Source: Erysipelotrichaceae bacterium | GTDB lineage: Bacteria > Bacillota_I > Bacilli_A > Erysipelotrichales > Erysipelotrichaceae | Direction of reading: 5' to 3' | Assembly (NCBI GenBank): GCA_017404785.1 | Contig: JAFRBQ010000015.1 | Location: 1-64,000 of the forward strand | Length of the DNA stretch: 64,000 bases | In this document: piece by piece, positions 18,208 through 28,000 of the stretch | How the letters are laid out: every line of letters begins with the position of its first letter | Position numbering within the stretch: the first letter of the stretch is position 1 | Position numbers and translations under genes: made by a program | The notes under the pieces: generated by a model | The model's database searches: none | Told to the model about the DNA's origin: nothing | What the model saw: only the letters and a program-made list of their open reading frames with translations

Positions 18208-18967
18208 GTTTTTTCTTGTTGAGACTTCTTTGTCCGCCGATCGGTTTGTTTATTATTCCTGTTCCGACAGGACTGCCGCCGTACATCGGTTTTTTTCTTT
18301 GGGCGTTGGAAGGCCTGAAGCTGTTTCCGGTAGGAAAGAGCTGTTGTCTGATTATTGGTCTGTAATTATGCTGGTTGATATTTCTGAAAGTAATATTTCT
18401 TGGACGGATACTTCTTCTGATATGGACTGGAGTTCTGTTTGAATAACCGAACATTGAATGAAACAGCATCTCCAGTAAAGATGGTCTTCTTGGACGGATG
18501 ATGCTTCTGATACGGTTTCTGGCTCCTAAAGTCGCCAGTATTACAGCAGCTGAAGCCAGGAATGAACCATCATAATTGAAAAGTGATGAATTTGAAGTCT
18601 GAGAAGAAATATCGGCTATTTCATCACCATTTGTTACAGAAAGTTCAACGCCATATTCTTCAAAGGCCTGAGCGATAACTGCCGCCTGTTTCAAAGAAAG
18701 ATTCCCGGCTATCTGAACCGGAATGTTGTCAACGAGATTTGTTGCCGAAGAGGTAGTATAACCCATGACATCTTCAAGCAGATCGACGACTTCAGCTTTT
18801 CTGGCTGAACCAAGTCCAGTAACGAAGACCTTATAGTCTCCATAGGTATCGCCTGTTTCTTCATTTACAGTGTAGGATCTGACTTCATTATTTAAAGATG
18901 CGCCGCAGCCAGGGCAGAAAGACATGTCGTCTGATACCTGTCTTCCGCAATATGGACAATATGACAT
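18200..18967 (-). CDS. Zinc-ribbon protein with an L7/L12 C-terminal-like domain and a basic tail
   Basis: A 255-residue protein of unknown function. Residues 1-25 form a double-CxxC zinc ribbon (C4, C7, C18, C21). Residues about 45-112 (KVFVTGLGSARKAEVVDLLE ... ATNLVDNIPVQIA ... FEEYGVELSV) follow the pattern of the ribosomal protein L7/L12 C-terminal domain: beta strand, KxxVVxxL helix, A-x-x-LVD helix and a final GVEL strand. A hydrophobic helix (around 135-148) precedes a long Arg/Asn/Pro-rich disordered C-terminus with net positive charge. AGGAAGA lies 6 nt before the ATG. Confidence 0.72.
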   Translation of the reverse strand: MSYCPYCGRQVSDDMSFCPGCGASLNNEVRSYTVNEETGDTYGDYKVFVTGLGSARKAEVVDLLEDVMGYTTSSATNLVDNIPVQIAGNLSLKQAAVIAQAFEEYGVELSVTNGDEIADISSQTSNSSLFNYDGSFLASAAVILATLGARNRIRSIIRPRRPSLLEMLFHSMFGYSNRTPVHIRRSIRPRNITFRNINQHNYRPIIRQQLFPTGNSFRPSNAQRKKPMYGGSPVGTGIINKPIGGQRSLNKKKPK

Positions 18968-19029
18968 ATTATTCTTCCTTTCTTGATTTACCTAGATAGT
19001 GATCATTATTTCTTTATCTGTATCTTTAG

Positions 19030-19035
19030 TATAAT
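19030..19035 (+). promoter_or_regulatory. -10 element of the C39-like gene, very short leader
   Basis: TATAAT ends 10 nt before the ATG at 19046 and no Shine-Dalgarno sequence is present, so the predicted leader is at most a few nucleotides. Confidence 0.45.
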
Positions 19036-19045
19036 TATAACTGAT

Positions 19046-19912
19046 ATGAAAAGGTTTTTTCTTCTTCCATTGATCTTGACGTTTGTTCTTGTTTTTGCTG
19101 TATTCAGGATCATTTTGTTTGTGGATGAAAGGAATAAAGTTCCATCGGCAACACAGACCACTGTTGAAACAGAAACAGAAGAAAAGAAAGAGGATGATCA
19201 GACAACTGAAAACAAGGAAAAACCAGCAGTTGAAAATACGCAAAAACCTGCAGATGATAAAGAACCTTCTGAAAACACTGCAGAAACCGTTGCTTATCCG
19301 GATAATGTCTATAAGATGCTGGATTTTGACCGCAGACTGATTTTAAAAGTAGGCCAGCAGGAAGAAGAAACCTGCAGCATCTACTGTCTTGCTTATGCAA
19401 GAGCGATCCTTGACAGCAATTATTCAGTTGATCCATACCGCTATTGGGATGATGGCGCCGTATGGAGAGAGGCAGGATTCAGGGATATAGCCTCTACTGA
19501 TCCTTTGGATAAGGTACTTGTAAAGGCATATGAAGAGCTTGATAAAGGAAGACCGGCAATAATCTATACAACCGGAACATATGGTGTCACATTGACGGAA
19601 AAACCGCAGGAGAGATCTGCCTATGAACACTTTATATTACTACTTGGTTATAGAGCCAATGCTGACAAAGATAATCTTAAACCGTCAGATTTCTATGGTG
19701 CCGATCCTGCAAGTTCATATAAAGGAACTGAAGAGAACTATGTTCCATGGATCAGACTAGAAGATGAAGCACCTTCCCTGATGCTGAATGAATATGCATT
19801 GTTTGTTCCTGAAGATCCTGATGTTCATGTCATGACAACATATGCTTATCCGGATACTGTCAGATGGGAAAGTGAGTCAAAGGAAATAATCACACCGAAT
19901 TATTTTCAATAG
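19046..19912 (+). CDS. Membrane-anchored extracytoplasmic protein with a C39-like cysteine peptidase domain
   Basis: A 288-residue protein. ATG 19046 is chosen because it gives a clean N-terminal signal anchor (KRFFLLPLILTFVLVFAVFR), and TATAAT lies just upstream of it. A Glu/Thr/Lys-rich linker (about 30-88) follows. The rest resembles the C39-like papain fold: Cys110 in EETCSIYCLAYAR, His195 in YEHFILLLGY and an Asp in FYGADPAS would form the catalytic set. Some C39-like domains are inactive binders. It sits 12 nt before the MEMO-AMMECR1 gene, so the two are likely co-transcribed. Substrate unknown. Confidence 0.7.
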   Translation: MKRFFLLPLILTFVLVFAVFRIILFVDERNKVPSATQTTVETETEEKKEDDQTTENKEKPAVENTQKPADDKEPSENTAETVAYPDNVYKMLDFDRRLILKVGQQEEETCSIYCLAYARAILDSNYSVDPYRYWDDGAVWREAGFRDIASTDPLDKVLVKAYEELDKGRPAIIYTTGTYGVTLTEKPQERSAYEHFILLLGYRANADKDNLKPSDFYGADPASSYKGTEENYVPWIRLEDEAPSLMLNEYALFVPEDPDVHVMTTYAYPDTVRWESESKEIITPNYFQ

Positions 19913-19924
19913 AAAGGAGCTTTG

Positions 19925-21310
19925 ATGTCGATATTAGCTGGTTTCATGGTACCTCATCCGCCAATGATAATTCCTGATGTTGGAAAAGGGGAAGAGAAAC
20001 AGATAAACAAAACAATAGTTGCATATGAAAAAGTAGCTGAAGAGATCATTTCTTTAGAGCCTGAAGTGATCATAATAAGTTCACCTCATGCGATCATGTA
20101 TGCCGATTATTTTCATATATCTCCTGGTAAAAACGCCAAAGGATCGTTTGGCAGGTTCAATGCATCCAATGTTTCGTTCTTCGAAGAATATGATACTGAA
20201 CTTCGTGACAGGATCTGTGATCTTGCAAAAGCAGATGATTTTCCAGCAGGAATATTAGGTGAAAGAGATCCTGAACTTGATCATGGAACTCTGGTACCTT
20301 TATATTTCATCAGAAAAAGATATAAACAGGCTAAAATAATCCGCATCGGTCTTTCAGGATTGGACCTTTGTGATCATTACAGAATGGGTATGTATATAAA
20401 GAAAGCTGTTGAACAGTTGAACAGAAAAGCTGTATTTATCGGCAGTGGTGATCTTTCACATAAACTTCAGAGTTATGGGCCTTATGGCTTCGCCAAGGAA
20501 GGCCCCGAGTATGATGAAAGGATTATGGATGTATGTTCCAGAGCGGCATTTGGTGAACTGTTTGATTTTTCGGAAGACTTTCTTGAAAAAGCAGCCGAAT
20601 GTGGACATCGTTCCTTTGTTATGATGGCTGGTGCTTTTGATGGCATTGATATCAAAGCTGAAAAGCTATCTCACGAAGATATTACCGGTGTAGGCTATGG
20701 CATCTGTACTTTTTATCCGATAAAAGAAGATGAAAATAGATTTTTCCTTAAACAGTACGAAGAAAAAAGAATCAAAGAAATTGAAAAGAAAAACCAGAGC
20801 TCTGATAAGTATGTAAAACTTGCCAGAAAGGCAATAGAATACTATGTTACTGATCATCGTCATCTGAAGGTAACAGACGATATTGATAAAGAACTTCTTT
20901 CAAGAAGAGCCGGTGCCTTTGTTTCTATTCATAAGCATGACAGATTAAGAGGATGCATAGGAACGATCGAAGCTGCTAAAGACAATCTGGCATCAGAGAT
21001 AATCGAGAATGCCATCAGTGCCTGTTCCAGAGATCCAAGATTCGATCCTGTTACAATAGATGAACTGAAATTTCTAGATATAAATGTTGATGTTCTGGGA
21101 GAAACAAAGAATATAGATTCCAAAGAAGATCTGGATGTTAAGAAATATGGAGTTATCGTTACCTGTGGCAACAGAAGAGGGCTTCTGCTTCCTGATCTTG
21201 ATGGAGTCGATACAGTTGATCAGCAGATCGAAATCGCTCTTAAAAAGGCTGGGATAAAGCCGTACGAGAACTACAGTCTTTCCCGTTTTGAAGTTGTAAG
21301 ACACTATTAA
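19925..21310 (+). CDS. AmmeMemoRadiSam system fusion protein: MEMO-like domain plus AMMECR1 domain
   Basis: A 461-residue fusion. Residues 1-265 are a MEMO/LigB-fold domain related to class III extradiol dioxygenases, with His11 in MVPHPPMI, SPHAIMY, DPELDHGTLVPL and GSGDLSH as likely metal-site landmarks. Residues about 290-461 are an AMMECR1 domain with the invariant LRGCIG motif at 341-346 and CSRDPRFDPV. The two families and a radical SAM partner form the uncharacterised AmmeMemoRadiSam system, whose third member follows here. AAAGGAG lies 5 nt before ATG 19925. Biochemical role is unknown. Confidence 0.88.
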   Translation: MSILAGFMVPHPPMIIPDVGKGEEKQINKTIVAYEKVAEEIISLEPEVIIISSPHAIMYADYFHISPGKNAKGSFGRFNASNVSFFEEYDTELRDRICDLAKADDFPAGILGERDPELDHGTLVPLYFIRKRYKQAKIIRIGLSGLDLCDHYRMGMYIKKAVEQLNRKAVFIGSGDLSHKLQSYGPYGFAKEGPEYDERIMDVCSRAAFGELFDFSEDFLEKAAECGHRSFVMMAGAFDGIDIKAEKLSHEDITGVGYGICTFYPIKEDENRFFLKQYEEKRIKEIEKKNQSSDKYVKLARKAIEYYVTDHRHLKVTDDIDKELLSRRAGAFVSIHKHDRLRGCIGTIEAAKDNLASEIIENAISACSRDPRFDPVTIDELKFLDINVDVLGETKNIDSKEDLDVKKYGVIVTCGNRRGLLLPDLDGVDTVDQQIEIALKKAGIKPYENYSLSRFEVVRHY

Positions 21311-21315
21311 AATAT

Positions 21316-22158
21316 ATGGCTACATGTGATGTATGCTTCAGGCATTGTGAGATTCCTGAAGGTAAATTCGGTTTCTGCAAAGCAAGGACCTGTAAAGAAG
21401 GTAAAATCATTTCTTTTAATTATGGCAAAATAACTTCCATCGCTCTTGATCCGATTGAAAAGAAGCCGCTTAGAAGATTTTATCCCGGATCAAAGATAAT
21501 CTCGATCGGCAGTTTTGGCTGTAATCTCAACTGCCCATTCTGTCAGAATTATGAGATCTCCTGGTCGGATCAGGTAGATTACATGGCCAATAGATCGCGC
21601 TATATTTCTCCAGAAGAATTATTGAATATAGCAAAACTGTATAAAGACAAAGGCAATATCGGAGTTGCCTATACATACAATGAACCTCTGATCGGATATG
21701 AATATGTCTTGGATTGTGCGAAGCTTATCCATGAAAACGGTATGAAAAATGTCCTTGTAAGCAACGGAATGGTTGAAACTAAGATTCTGGATAAAATCTT
21801 GCCATATATCGATGCAATGAATATCGATCTGAAAAGTTTCGATGAGGATTTCTATTTAAAACTATTAAAAGGAAACAGAGATCAGGTACTGAGATTTATC
21901 GAAAAAGCCAATGGTCACTGTCATATTGAACTTACTACTCTAATAATTCCTCAGGAGAACGACAGTGATGAACATATGTGCAGACTTTCATCATGGATCG
22001 CATCTTTGAATAATGGTGCTGATATTCCTTTGCATATTTCAAGATTCTTTCCAGCGTTCAAGATGCAGGATCGAAAAGCTACTGATGTCGATCTTGTCTA
22101 TCATCTGGCAGATATAGCCAGAGAAAAGCTCAATCATGTATATACAGGCAACTGCTGA
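21316..22158 (+). CDS. AmmeMemoRadiSam system radical SAM enzyme
   Basis: A 280-residue radical SAM protein related to pyruvate-formate-lyase activases. The cluster-binding motif CNLNCPFC uses C69, C73 and C76. SYNxEP-type segment YTYNEPLIGYEY and a Gly-rich strand follow. The N-terminus has additional cysteines (CDVCFRHC, FCKARTC) that may hold a second metal site. It begins 5 nt after the MEMO-AMMECR1 stop with no clear ribosome binding site, so it is coupled to that gene. Activity is unknown; glycyl-radical activation or protein/tRNA modification are only possibilities. Confidence 0.88.
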   Translation: MATCDVCFRHCEIPEGKFGFCKARTCKEGKIISFNYGKITSIALDPIEKKPLRRFYPGSKIISIGSFGCNLNCPFCQNYEISWSDQVDYMANRSRYISPEELLNIAKLYKDKGNIGVAYTYNEPLIGYEYVLDCAKLIHENGMKNVLVSNGMVETKILDKILPYIDAMNIDLKSFDEDFYLKLLKGNRDQVLRFIEKANGHCHIELTTLIIPQENDSDEHMCRLSSWIASLNNGADIPLHISRFFPAFKMQDRKATDVDLVYHLADIAREKLNHVYTGNC

Positions 22159-22177
22159 ATATCTGATAAATAAATAA

Positions 22178-22206
22178 AAAAGTACAGATGATCCTGTACT
22201 TTTGTC
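22178..22206. terminator. Bidirectional intrinsic terminator between the radical SAM gene and tRNA-Leu
   Basis: AAAAGTACAG (22178-22187) pairs with CTGTACTTTT (22194-22203) around a 6-nt loop. The minus-strand tail is TTTTTTATTTATTT, a good T-tract for the tRNA transcript. Confidence 0.82.
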
Positions 22207-22213
22207 TTTCATA

Positions 22214-22298
22214 TGGTCCCCAGAGTCGGGGTCGAACCGACATGGATTGCTCCACACGATTTTGAGTCGTGCGCGTCTGCCAATTCCGCCATCCGGGG
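22214..22298 (-). tRNA. tRNA-Leu (anticodon CAA)
   Basis: The minus strand reads CCCCGGA, then TGGCGGAATTGGCAGACGCG, an anticodon arm ACGAC-TCAAAA-TCGT with anticodon CAA, a long variable arm typical of leucine tRNA, the T arm GTCGG-TTCGACC-CCGAC, the acceptor strand TCTGGGG, and ACCA. The acceptor stem pairs over 7 bp with one G-T. CCA is encoded (22214-22216). It reads UUG codons. Confidence 0.93.
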
Positions 22299-22334
22299 AT
22301 GCTTTAATAGTATAACACAATTAATATACTTTGA

Positions 22335-22340
22335 TAAAAT
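22335..22340 (+). promoter_or_regulatory. -10-like element of recG, predicted leaderless
   Basis: TAAAAT ends 7 nt before the recG ATG (22348), with no Shine-Dalgarno sequence between them. The -35 is not convincing. Confidence 0.4.
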
Positions 22341-22347
22341 AATATAA

Positions 22348-24333
22348 ATGAATCTTGATGAACTAAAACTTACTGACAAAAGAAAAGCCATCTGTCAAAG
22401 ACTTGATCTGAATAACAGCGATGAGATTTTAAGTTATTATCCTTTTCGCTATGAGATGTTCAATGAAGTTCATTATTCCGATTTCAAGATTAATTCAAAT
22501 GTCTGTTTCAAAGGTGAACTGATCAGTTCACCAAGCACATTCCGCAAGGGAAAACTGGCCACGACCCGTTTTAAAGTTCTATATGAAGAAGAAGTTATTC
22601 TGGTTACGATCTTCAACAGACCATGGGTAAACAATGTCAGATCAAATGAAACAATAACCATCACCGGAAGATACATGGGCAATAACAAAGTTACAGCATC
22701 CAATTATTTCACAAAAGATGTTATTGGTGAAATAATACCTTACTATCCTTTAAAAGAAGGTATAAATCAGAACGAAATAAGAAAGCTGATCGAATATACC
22801 TTAAAGAAGTGTGAAGGAGAACTCAAAGATATTCTGCCTTCAGATCTTATCAGCGAACATCATCTTATCGATTATCTTACAGCGATAAGAAATATCCATA
22901 ACCCGGTAAACAGTGATCTTCTGAAAAAGGCCATAAGCAGACTAAAATATGAGGAATTCTTAAGATTTTATCTCTCTTTAGAGATCCTGAAGGGAAATAC
23001 GACTTCAGCTGATAAAAAGAAAAAAGAGTTTTCGGAAGTGAAAGTAAATGATCTGATAGATTCCTTGAATTTTGAATTGACTGAAGATCAGAAAAAAACT
23101 GTCGATGAGATCCTTGCAGATCTTTCTTCCAATAAAGTCATGTACAGACTGATACAGGGAGAAGTCGGATCAGGCAAGACAGCTGTGGCTATGATCGGAT
23201 TATATGCCAACTACCTGGCAGGGTATCAGGGAGCTTTGATGGCACCTACGGAGATACTGGCCAAGCAGCATTACCAGTCCTTAAAAGATATCCTAGAACC
23301 ATTCGGGGTAAGAGTTGGTGTACTTTACAGTTCAATGGATAAGGAAAAAAATGTAAAAAATGCGATAAAGAATGGTGATATTGATGTGATTGTTGGAACT
23401 CATGCACTGTTTTCCAAGGATGTTGTATACAGTAATCTTGGCATGGTTATCGCCGATGAACAGCATCGTTTTGGCGTCAGACAAAGACAGGCTTTAAAAG
23501 AAAAGGGTAATAATGTTGACTTTATTCTCATGTCAGCTACACCGATCCCCAGGACTTTAGCTTCGTCGATCTACGGTGATATGGATGTTTCAACAATTGA
23601 AACACTTCCTGCAGGAAGAAAAGGCTGTAAAACCTATCTGATAAAAAAGAATTCCATCGTCGACATCATGGATGATATAAGAAAAAAACTTGAAGAAGGC
23701 AGACAGATCTATATAATCGCTGCTGCGATAGAAAGATTAGATAACTATAATGCCAAGGATGTAAGTGGTCTTTATGAAGCTTTGAAAGAAGAATTTTCAC
23801 CATACAAGGTAGCTCTATTACACAGTAAGCTTTCCACAGAAGAGAAAGATTCGATCATGAAGAGTTTCAACGCAAATGAATTCCAGGTTCTGATCTCAAC
23901 AACCGTTATCGAAGTTGGTGTAAATGTAAAGAACGCAACGATGATGATCATCTACGATGCGGACAGGTTTGGATTATCACAGATCCACCAGCTAAGAGGC
24001 CGGGTCCAGAGATCGGATTATGAAGGAACATGCTACCTTCTGACTGACAGTAAGGATGAAGATGTTCTTAAACGTCTTGATATCCTCTGCAAAAGCAATG
24101 ACGGTTTTGAAATATCATATGAAGATCTCAAACTCAGAGGCCCTGGAGATATCCTTGGAACAAGGCAAAGCGGCATTCCTGCCTTTATTCTTGGCAATCT
24201 TATTGAAGATACAAGATTCATAAATGCTGCCAGAGATGATGCCCACAGGATCATGAATGATCAGCAGAAAAAGGAATACAGGATCTACTACGATAAAATA
24301 TATCAAAACGCCTCTAAAAACTTTGTGAGCTAG
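22348..24333 (+). CDS. recG: ATP-dependent DNA helicase RecG
   Basis: A 661-residue superfamily 2 helicase that remodels stalled replication forks and Holliday junctions. The N-terminal wedge domain contains an OB fold (CFKGELISSPSTFRKGKLA). Walker A is GEVGSGKT at 271-278 and the DExH box is DEQH at 370-373; SATPIPRTLA, STTVIEVGVNV and the Q-x-x-x-x-R-GRV motif (QLRGRVQRS) follow. Length is usual. It opens a recG-rnc-polC-pepT block. No ribosome binding site is visible. Confidence 0.96.
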   Translation: MNLDELKLTDKRKAICQRLDLNNSDEILSYYPFRYEMFNEVHYSDFKINSNVCFKGELISSPSTFRKGKLATTRFKVLYEEEVILVTIFNRPWVNNVRSNETITITGRYMGNNKVTASNYFTKDVIGEIIPYYPLKEGINQNEIRKLIEYTLKKCEGELKDILPSDLISEHHLIDYLTAIRNIHNPVNSDLLKKAISRLKYEEFLRFYLSLEILKGNTTSADKKKKEFSEVKVNDLIDSLNFELTEDQKKTVDEILADLSSNKVMYRLIQGEVGSGKTAVAMIGLYANYLAGYQGALMAPTEILAKQHYQSLKDILEPFGVRVGVLYSSMDKEKNVKNAIKNGDIDVIVGTHALFSKDVVYSNLGMVIADEQHRFGVRQRQALKEKGNNVDFILMSATPIPRTLASSIYGDMDVSTIETLPAGRKGCKTYLIKKNSIVDIMDDIRKKLEEGRQIYIIAAAIERLDNYNAKDVSGLYEALKEEFSPYKVALLHSKLSTEEKDSIMKSFNANEFQVLISTTVIEVGVNVKNATMMIIYDADRFGLSQIHQLRGRVQRSDYEGTCYLLTDSKDEDVLKRLDILCKSNDGFEISYEDLKLRGPGDILGTRQSGIPAFILGNLIEDTRFINAARDDAHRIMNDQQKKEYRIYYDKIYQNASKNFVS

Positions 24334-24335
24334 AG

Positions 24336-24341
24336 TATAAT
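24336..24341 (+). promoter_or_regulatory. -10 element of rnc, predicted leaderless
   Basis: A perfect TATAAT begins 2 nt after the recG stop codon and ends 7 nt before the rnc ATG (24349). There is no Shine-Dalgarno sequence. The expected start site is the first or second base around the ATG. No clear -35 is seen. Confidence 0.6.
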
Positions 24342-24348
24342 TTGAAGT

Positions 24349-25026
24349 ATGAGCATTTTTGACTTTCTGGATGAACATGAAATCCCCTATAAGGATAAAG
24401 ACCTGATCATGATGGCTTTTACCCATTCTTCATACTCCAATGAACACAATGTGGAAGGCGATAATGAAAGACTGGAATTCATGGGCGATGCGGTTTTACA
24501 GGTCTACAGTGCAGAAAGACTCTATAAGCTTGATCCGCCTCTGCCTGAAGGCCTGATGTCGACCAGACGTTCAAATCTCGTTTCAGAAAAAGCTTTGGCG
24601 GAAGTCGTAAGAGAAAACAATCTTAACAGTTTCCTGCTTTTAGGAATCGGTGAAGAAAAGACCGGAGGAAGAAACAGGGATTCGGTCATCTCCGATATGT
24701 TTGAAGCCTTTGTTGGCGCTATTTATCTTGACCAGGGTTTTGAAGTCGTCTATAAACTGCTTGATGAGCTTATGGCCAAGCATATTGCGATGATCGATGA
24801 ATCGACATATGACTACAAGACAAAGCTTCAGGAATTTGTTCAGGCCGATTCAAGAAAGTCGATAATATATGAGACTCTGGAAGCCAAAGGTCCATCAAAC
24901 AATCCTGAATTCAAGGTGGCCGTAAAGATCGATGGCCTTACCTATGGAATAGGTGTTGCCTCCAGCAAGAAACAGGCTCAGAAAAACGCGGCAAAAGATG
25001 CCTTGGAAAAACTGGCTGAACTATGA
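24349..25026 (+). CDS. rnc: Ribonuclease III
   Basis: A 225-residue double-strand RNA endonuclease for rRNA processing and mRNA turnover. The RNase III signature NERLEFMGDAVL starts at residue 39 and the second acidic site is DMFEAFVGAIYLDQG. The C-terminal double-stranded RNA-binding domain (KTKLQEFVQADSR ... GVASSKKQAQKNAAKDALEKL) is complete. The gene overlaps polC by 4 nt (ATGA). The usual smc/acpP neighbours are absent here; the pairing with polC is noteworthy. Confidence 0.97.
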   Translation: MSIFDFLDEHEIPYKDKDLIMMAFTHSSYSNEHNVEGDNERLEFMGDAVLQVYSAERLYKLDPPLPEGLMSTRRSNLVSEKALAEVVRENNLNSFLLLGIGEEKTGGRNRDSVISDMFEAFVGAIYLDQGFEVVYKLLDELMAKHIAMIDESTYDYKTKLQEFVQADSRKSIIYETLEAKGPSNNPEFKVAVKIDGLTYGIGVASSKKQAQKNAAKDALEKLAEL

Positions 25027-28000
25027 ATTTGGATATAAAGAAAGCGATTATTGACCTCTATGATTATTCAGATGAAAAACAAAGATATCTGAATAATTTT
25101 AGTGTTGTCGGTGCATTACTTAAAAAATCAAACAAGCTGCTGATCATCAAGGCTGAAAATGATGAAGTTCTGCCGTATGCCATATATGCCGATATCCTGG
25201 ATTATTTTTCATCACCGGAACTGGAAAATGTTAAGCTCTATATTAAAGCAAAGAATCAGGATCTGCCGATCAAGGAAATAAATCTTTATCTGGATGAATA
25301 CCGCAAGAGAAATGACGGTTTCAGAATGTGCGTGCCTCTGATCGATCAGGACGGTTTTACTCTGTCATATACAGATCAGAATGAATACGATCAGGACAGT
25401 GCAAATATCGAGGAGCTGATCCTTTTCTTCTATGATCTGGGATATCACAAGAATATCAGTTTGAAGCTGAACGATTCGGACAATAATCAGCCGATCGAAG
25501 TAGAAGCAAGACCACAACCGCTGAAAAGAAGCGAACCTGTCGTCAATAAAAATCCTGATAAGCCTTTCTATACCCGCAAGTCAAAAGAATATACCGAACT
25601 GAAGATCGATGATCTTATCGATACCTTATACAATGTCAAATTTACCGGTGAGATGTTCAAGATAGATGAACGCAGCACCAGGACAAATACGATCATCCAG
25701 ACCGTTTATGTAAAGGATGAATCCAATGCCGTCGTTGTAAAGTTTGTTGAAGGAAAACGATTCAATAAGGAAGCTTTAAAACAGAACAAGGAAGGTAAAT
25801 GTGCCATTTTCTATGGTAATTATCGTTTTGACAATTTTGCGAATGACTATATCTTTGAGCCTGATCAGATCGAATTTATCGATAAGATCGATGAATTGAA
25901 AGATGATGAAGCAGAAAAAAGAGTAGAACTGCATATGCATACTAAGCTCTCGGAGATGGATGGTGTATCTTCTCCTAGTGAAGTGGTAAAAGCTGCATAT
26001 GAGATGGGCCATAGAGGTCTGGCAATTACCGATCATCTGTGTCTGCAGGGCTTCCATGAAGCATATGGTGCATACAAAGGCATCATGAAATCAGCAGGGG
26101 AAAACAAACCTGATTTCAAGCTTCTTTATGGTTGCGAGATGAACATGGTCTCACCACATCTCAATATCGTCTATAACGCCAACGATGATCTTTTATCTGA
26201 GTGCGAATATGTTGTATTTGACCTGGAAACAACAGGTTTATCAACTGAATATGACTACATTATTGAATTCGGTGCCGTGGTGATGAGAAAAGGCACGGTA
26301 GTAGAAGAGAAAGACTTCTTCATAAAACCACCGATCGAATTGTCAGCCAATATCAGAAATCTAACGCATATCAGTGAAAACGATGTAAGAAATGCCAGAA
26401 CTTTTGCTGAATGCAAGGAAGAAATAAAGGATTTTGTCAAAGGAAGGGTACTTGTAGCTCACAATGCCGCATTTGACTATGGTTTTCTTAATTCTGAATT
26501 AAAGAGGATCGGCGAGGAACCGTTAAAGAATTCAGTCATTGATACTCTTGATCTTTCAAGATCACTTCTAAAAAACAGAAGAGCCTATCGTTTAGGCAAT
26601 ATGTGCCGTGCCTATAACATCCCTTACGATGAGGATATTGCCCATAGAGCCAATTATGATGCGGATGTCCTGGCGCAGGTCTTTAACTTCATGCTGAAAG
26701 ATCTTGCAAAAAACAATATCAATACTTTGAATGAACTTAAGGATTTCCAGGATGAAGATGCTTTCATCAAGAATCGAGCTTTCCATACTACTGTCCTATG
26801 CAGAAATCAGGAAGGCTTGAAGGATCTGTTTAAACTGGTTTCCATATCAAATACAGAAACACTGGCCGTTTTTGGCAAGGCCAACACCAAAGACACCAAC
26901 TCCGAATTCATTGCTGAACCAAGGATCTTCAAGGAAACGATCAACGAACATCGCAAGAATCTTCTGATCGGTTCAGCGTGTTTCAATGGTGAAGTTTTTG
27001 AGATCGCATCTACAAGATCTAAAGAAGAACTGGCTAAAACAATTTCTTTCTATGACTATATAGAAATACAGCCACTGGAGAATTATCGATTCTTATATGA
27101 AGATCGTGAACTCTTTGATAAGGAAAGACTTAAATGTTATCTGAAAGATATCATTGATGAAGCTTTAAGGCAGAACAAGATCGTTGTTGCGACTGGAGAT
27201 GTCCACTATGTAAAGAAAGAGGAAAAGATCTTAAGAGATGTCTACATAAGTGCTCAGGCGATCGGTGGTGTTCATCATCCTTTGTACATCTTTGATAAGG
27301 AAAAAAGAGCCAGACAGATAACTCCTGACCAGCGATATCTTAATACCAGGGAGATGCTGGATGCATTCTCATGGCTTAATGATCAGAAACTGATCAAGGA
27401 TATGGTCATAACCAATACGAACAAGATCTTTGATATGTGTGATAATATCAAGCCTTTTTCTGATGAACTTAGACCGCCAAAGATCGATGATGCGATCGCG
27501 GTTGCCAGAAGATGCAACATCATTGAAGAACCATTTACCAAGAGAAATGATGTCATCAATGCCGATGAATATTTAAGAGAATTTGTCTATTATAATGCAC
27601 ACAGATTATATGGTGATGATCTTCCGGAATTCATTGAAAACCGTATTGAAAAGGAACTTCATTCCATCATTTCAAACGGTTATGGCGTTATATATTTCGT
27701 CTGCCATCTGATGGTCAAAAGATCGAATGATGATGGCTATATCGTCGGATCAAGAGGTTCGGTTGGTTCCTCTCTTGTTGCGACTTTGTCAGATATTACG
27801 GAGGTAAATCCGCTTCCACCGCATTATATCTGCCCAAAGTGTCATAAGCTGATCTGGATGAAAGATGTAGCTTCCGGCTACGACCTGCCGGATAAGAACT
27901 GTCCTGATTGCGGTTCAAAGATGAATGGCGACGGTCAGAATATTCCTTTTGAGACCTTCTTAGGTTTTGAAGGAGATAAGATCCCGGATATCGACCTTAA

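Noticed and set aside
22039-22391. Minus-strand open frames over the tRNA-Leu region
   Set aside because: They translate the tRNA and flanking terminator; the tRNA is the real feature.
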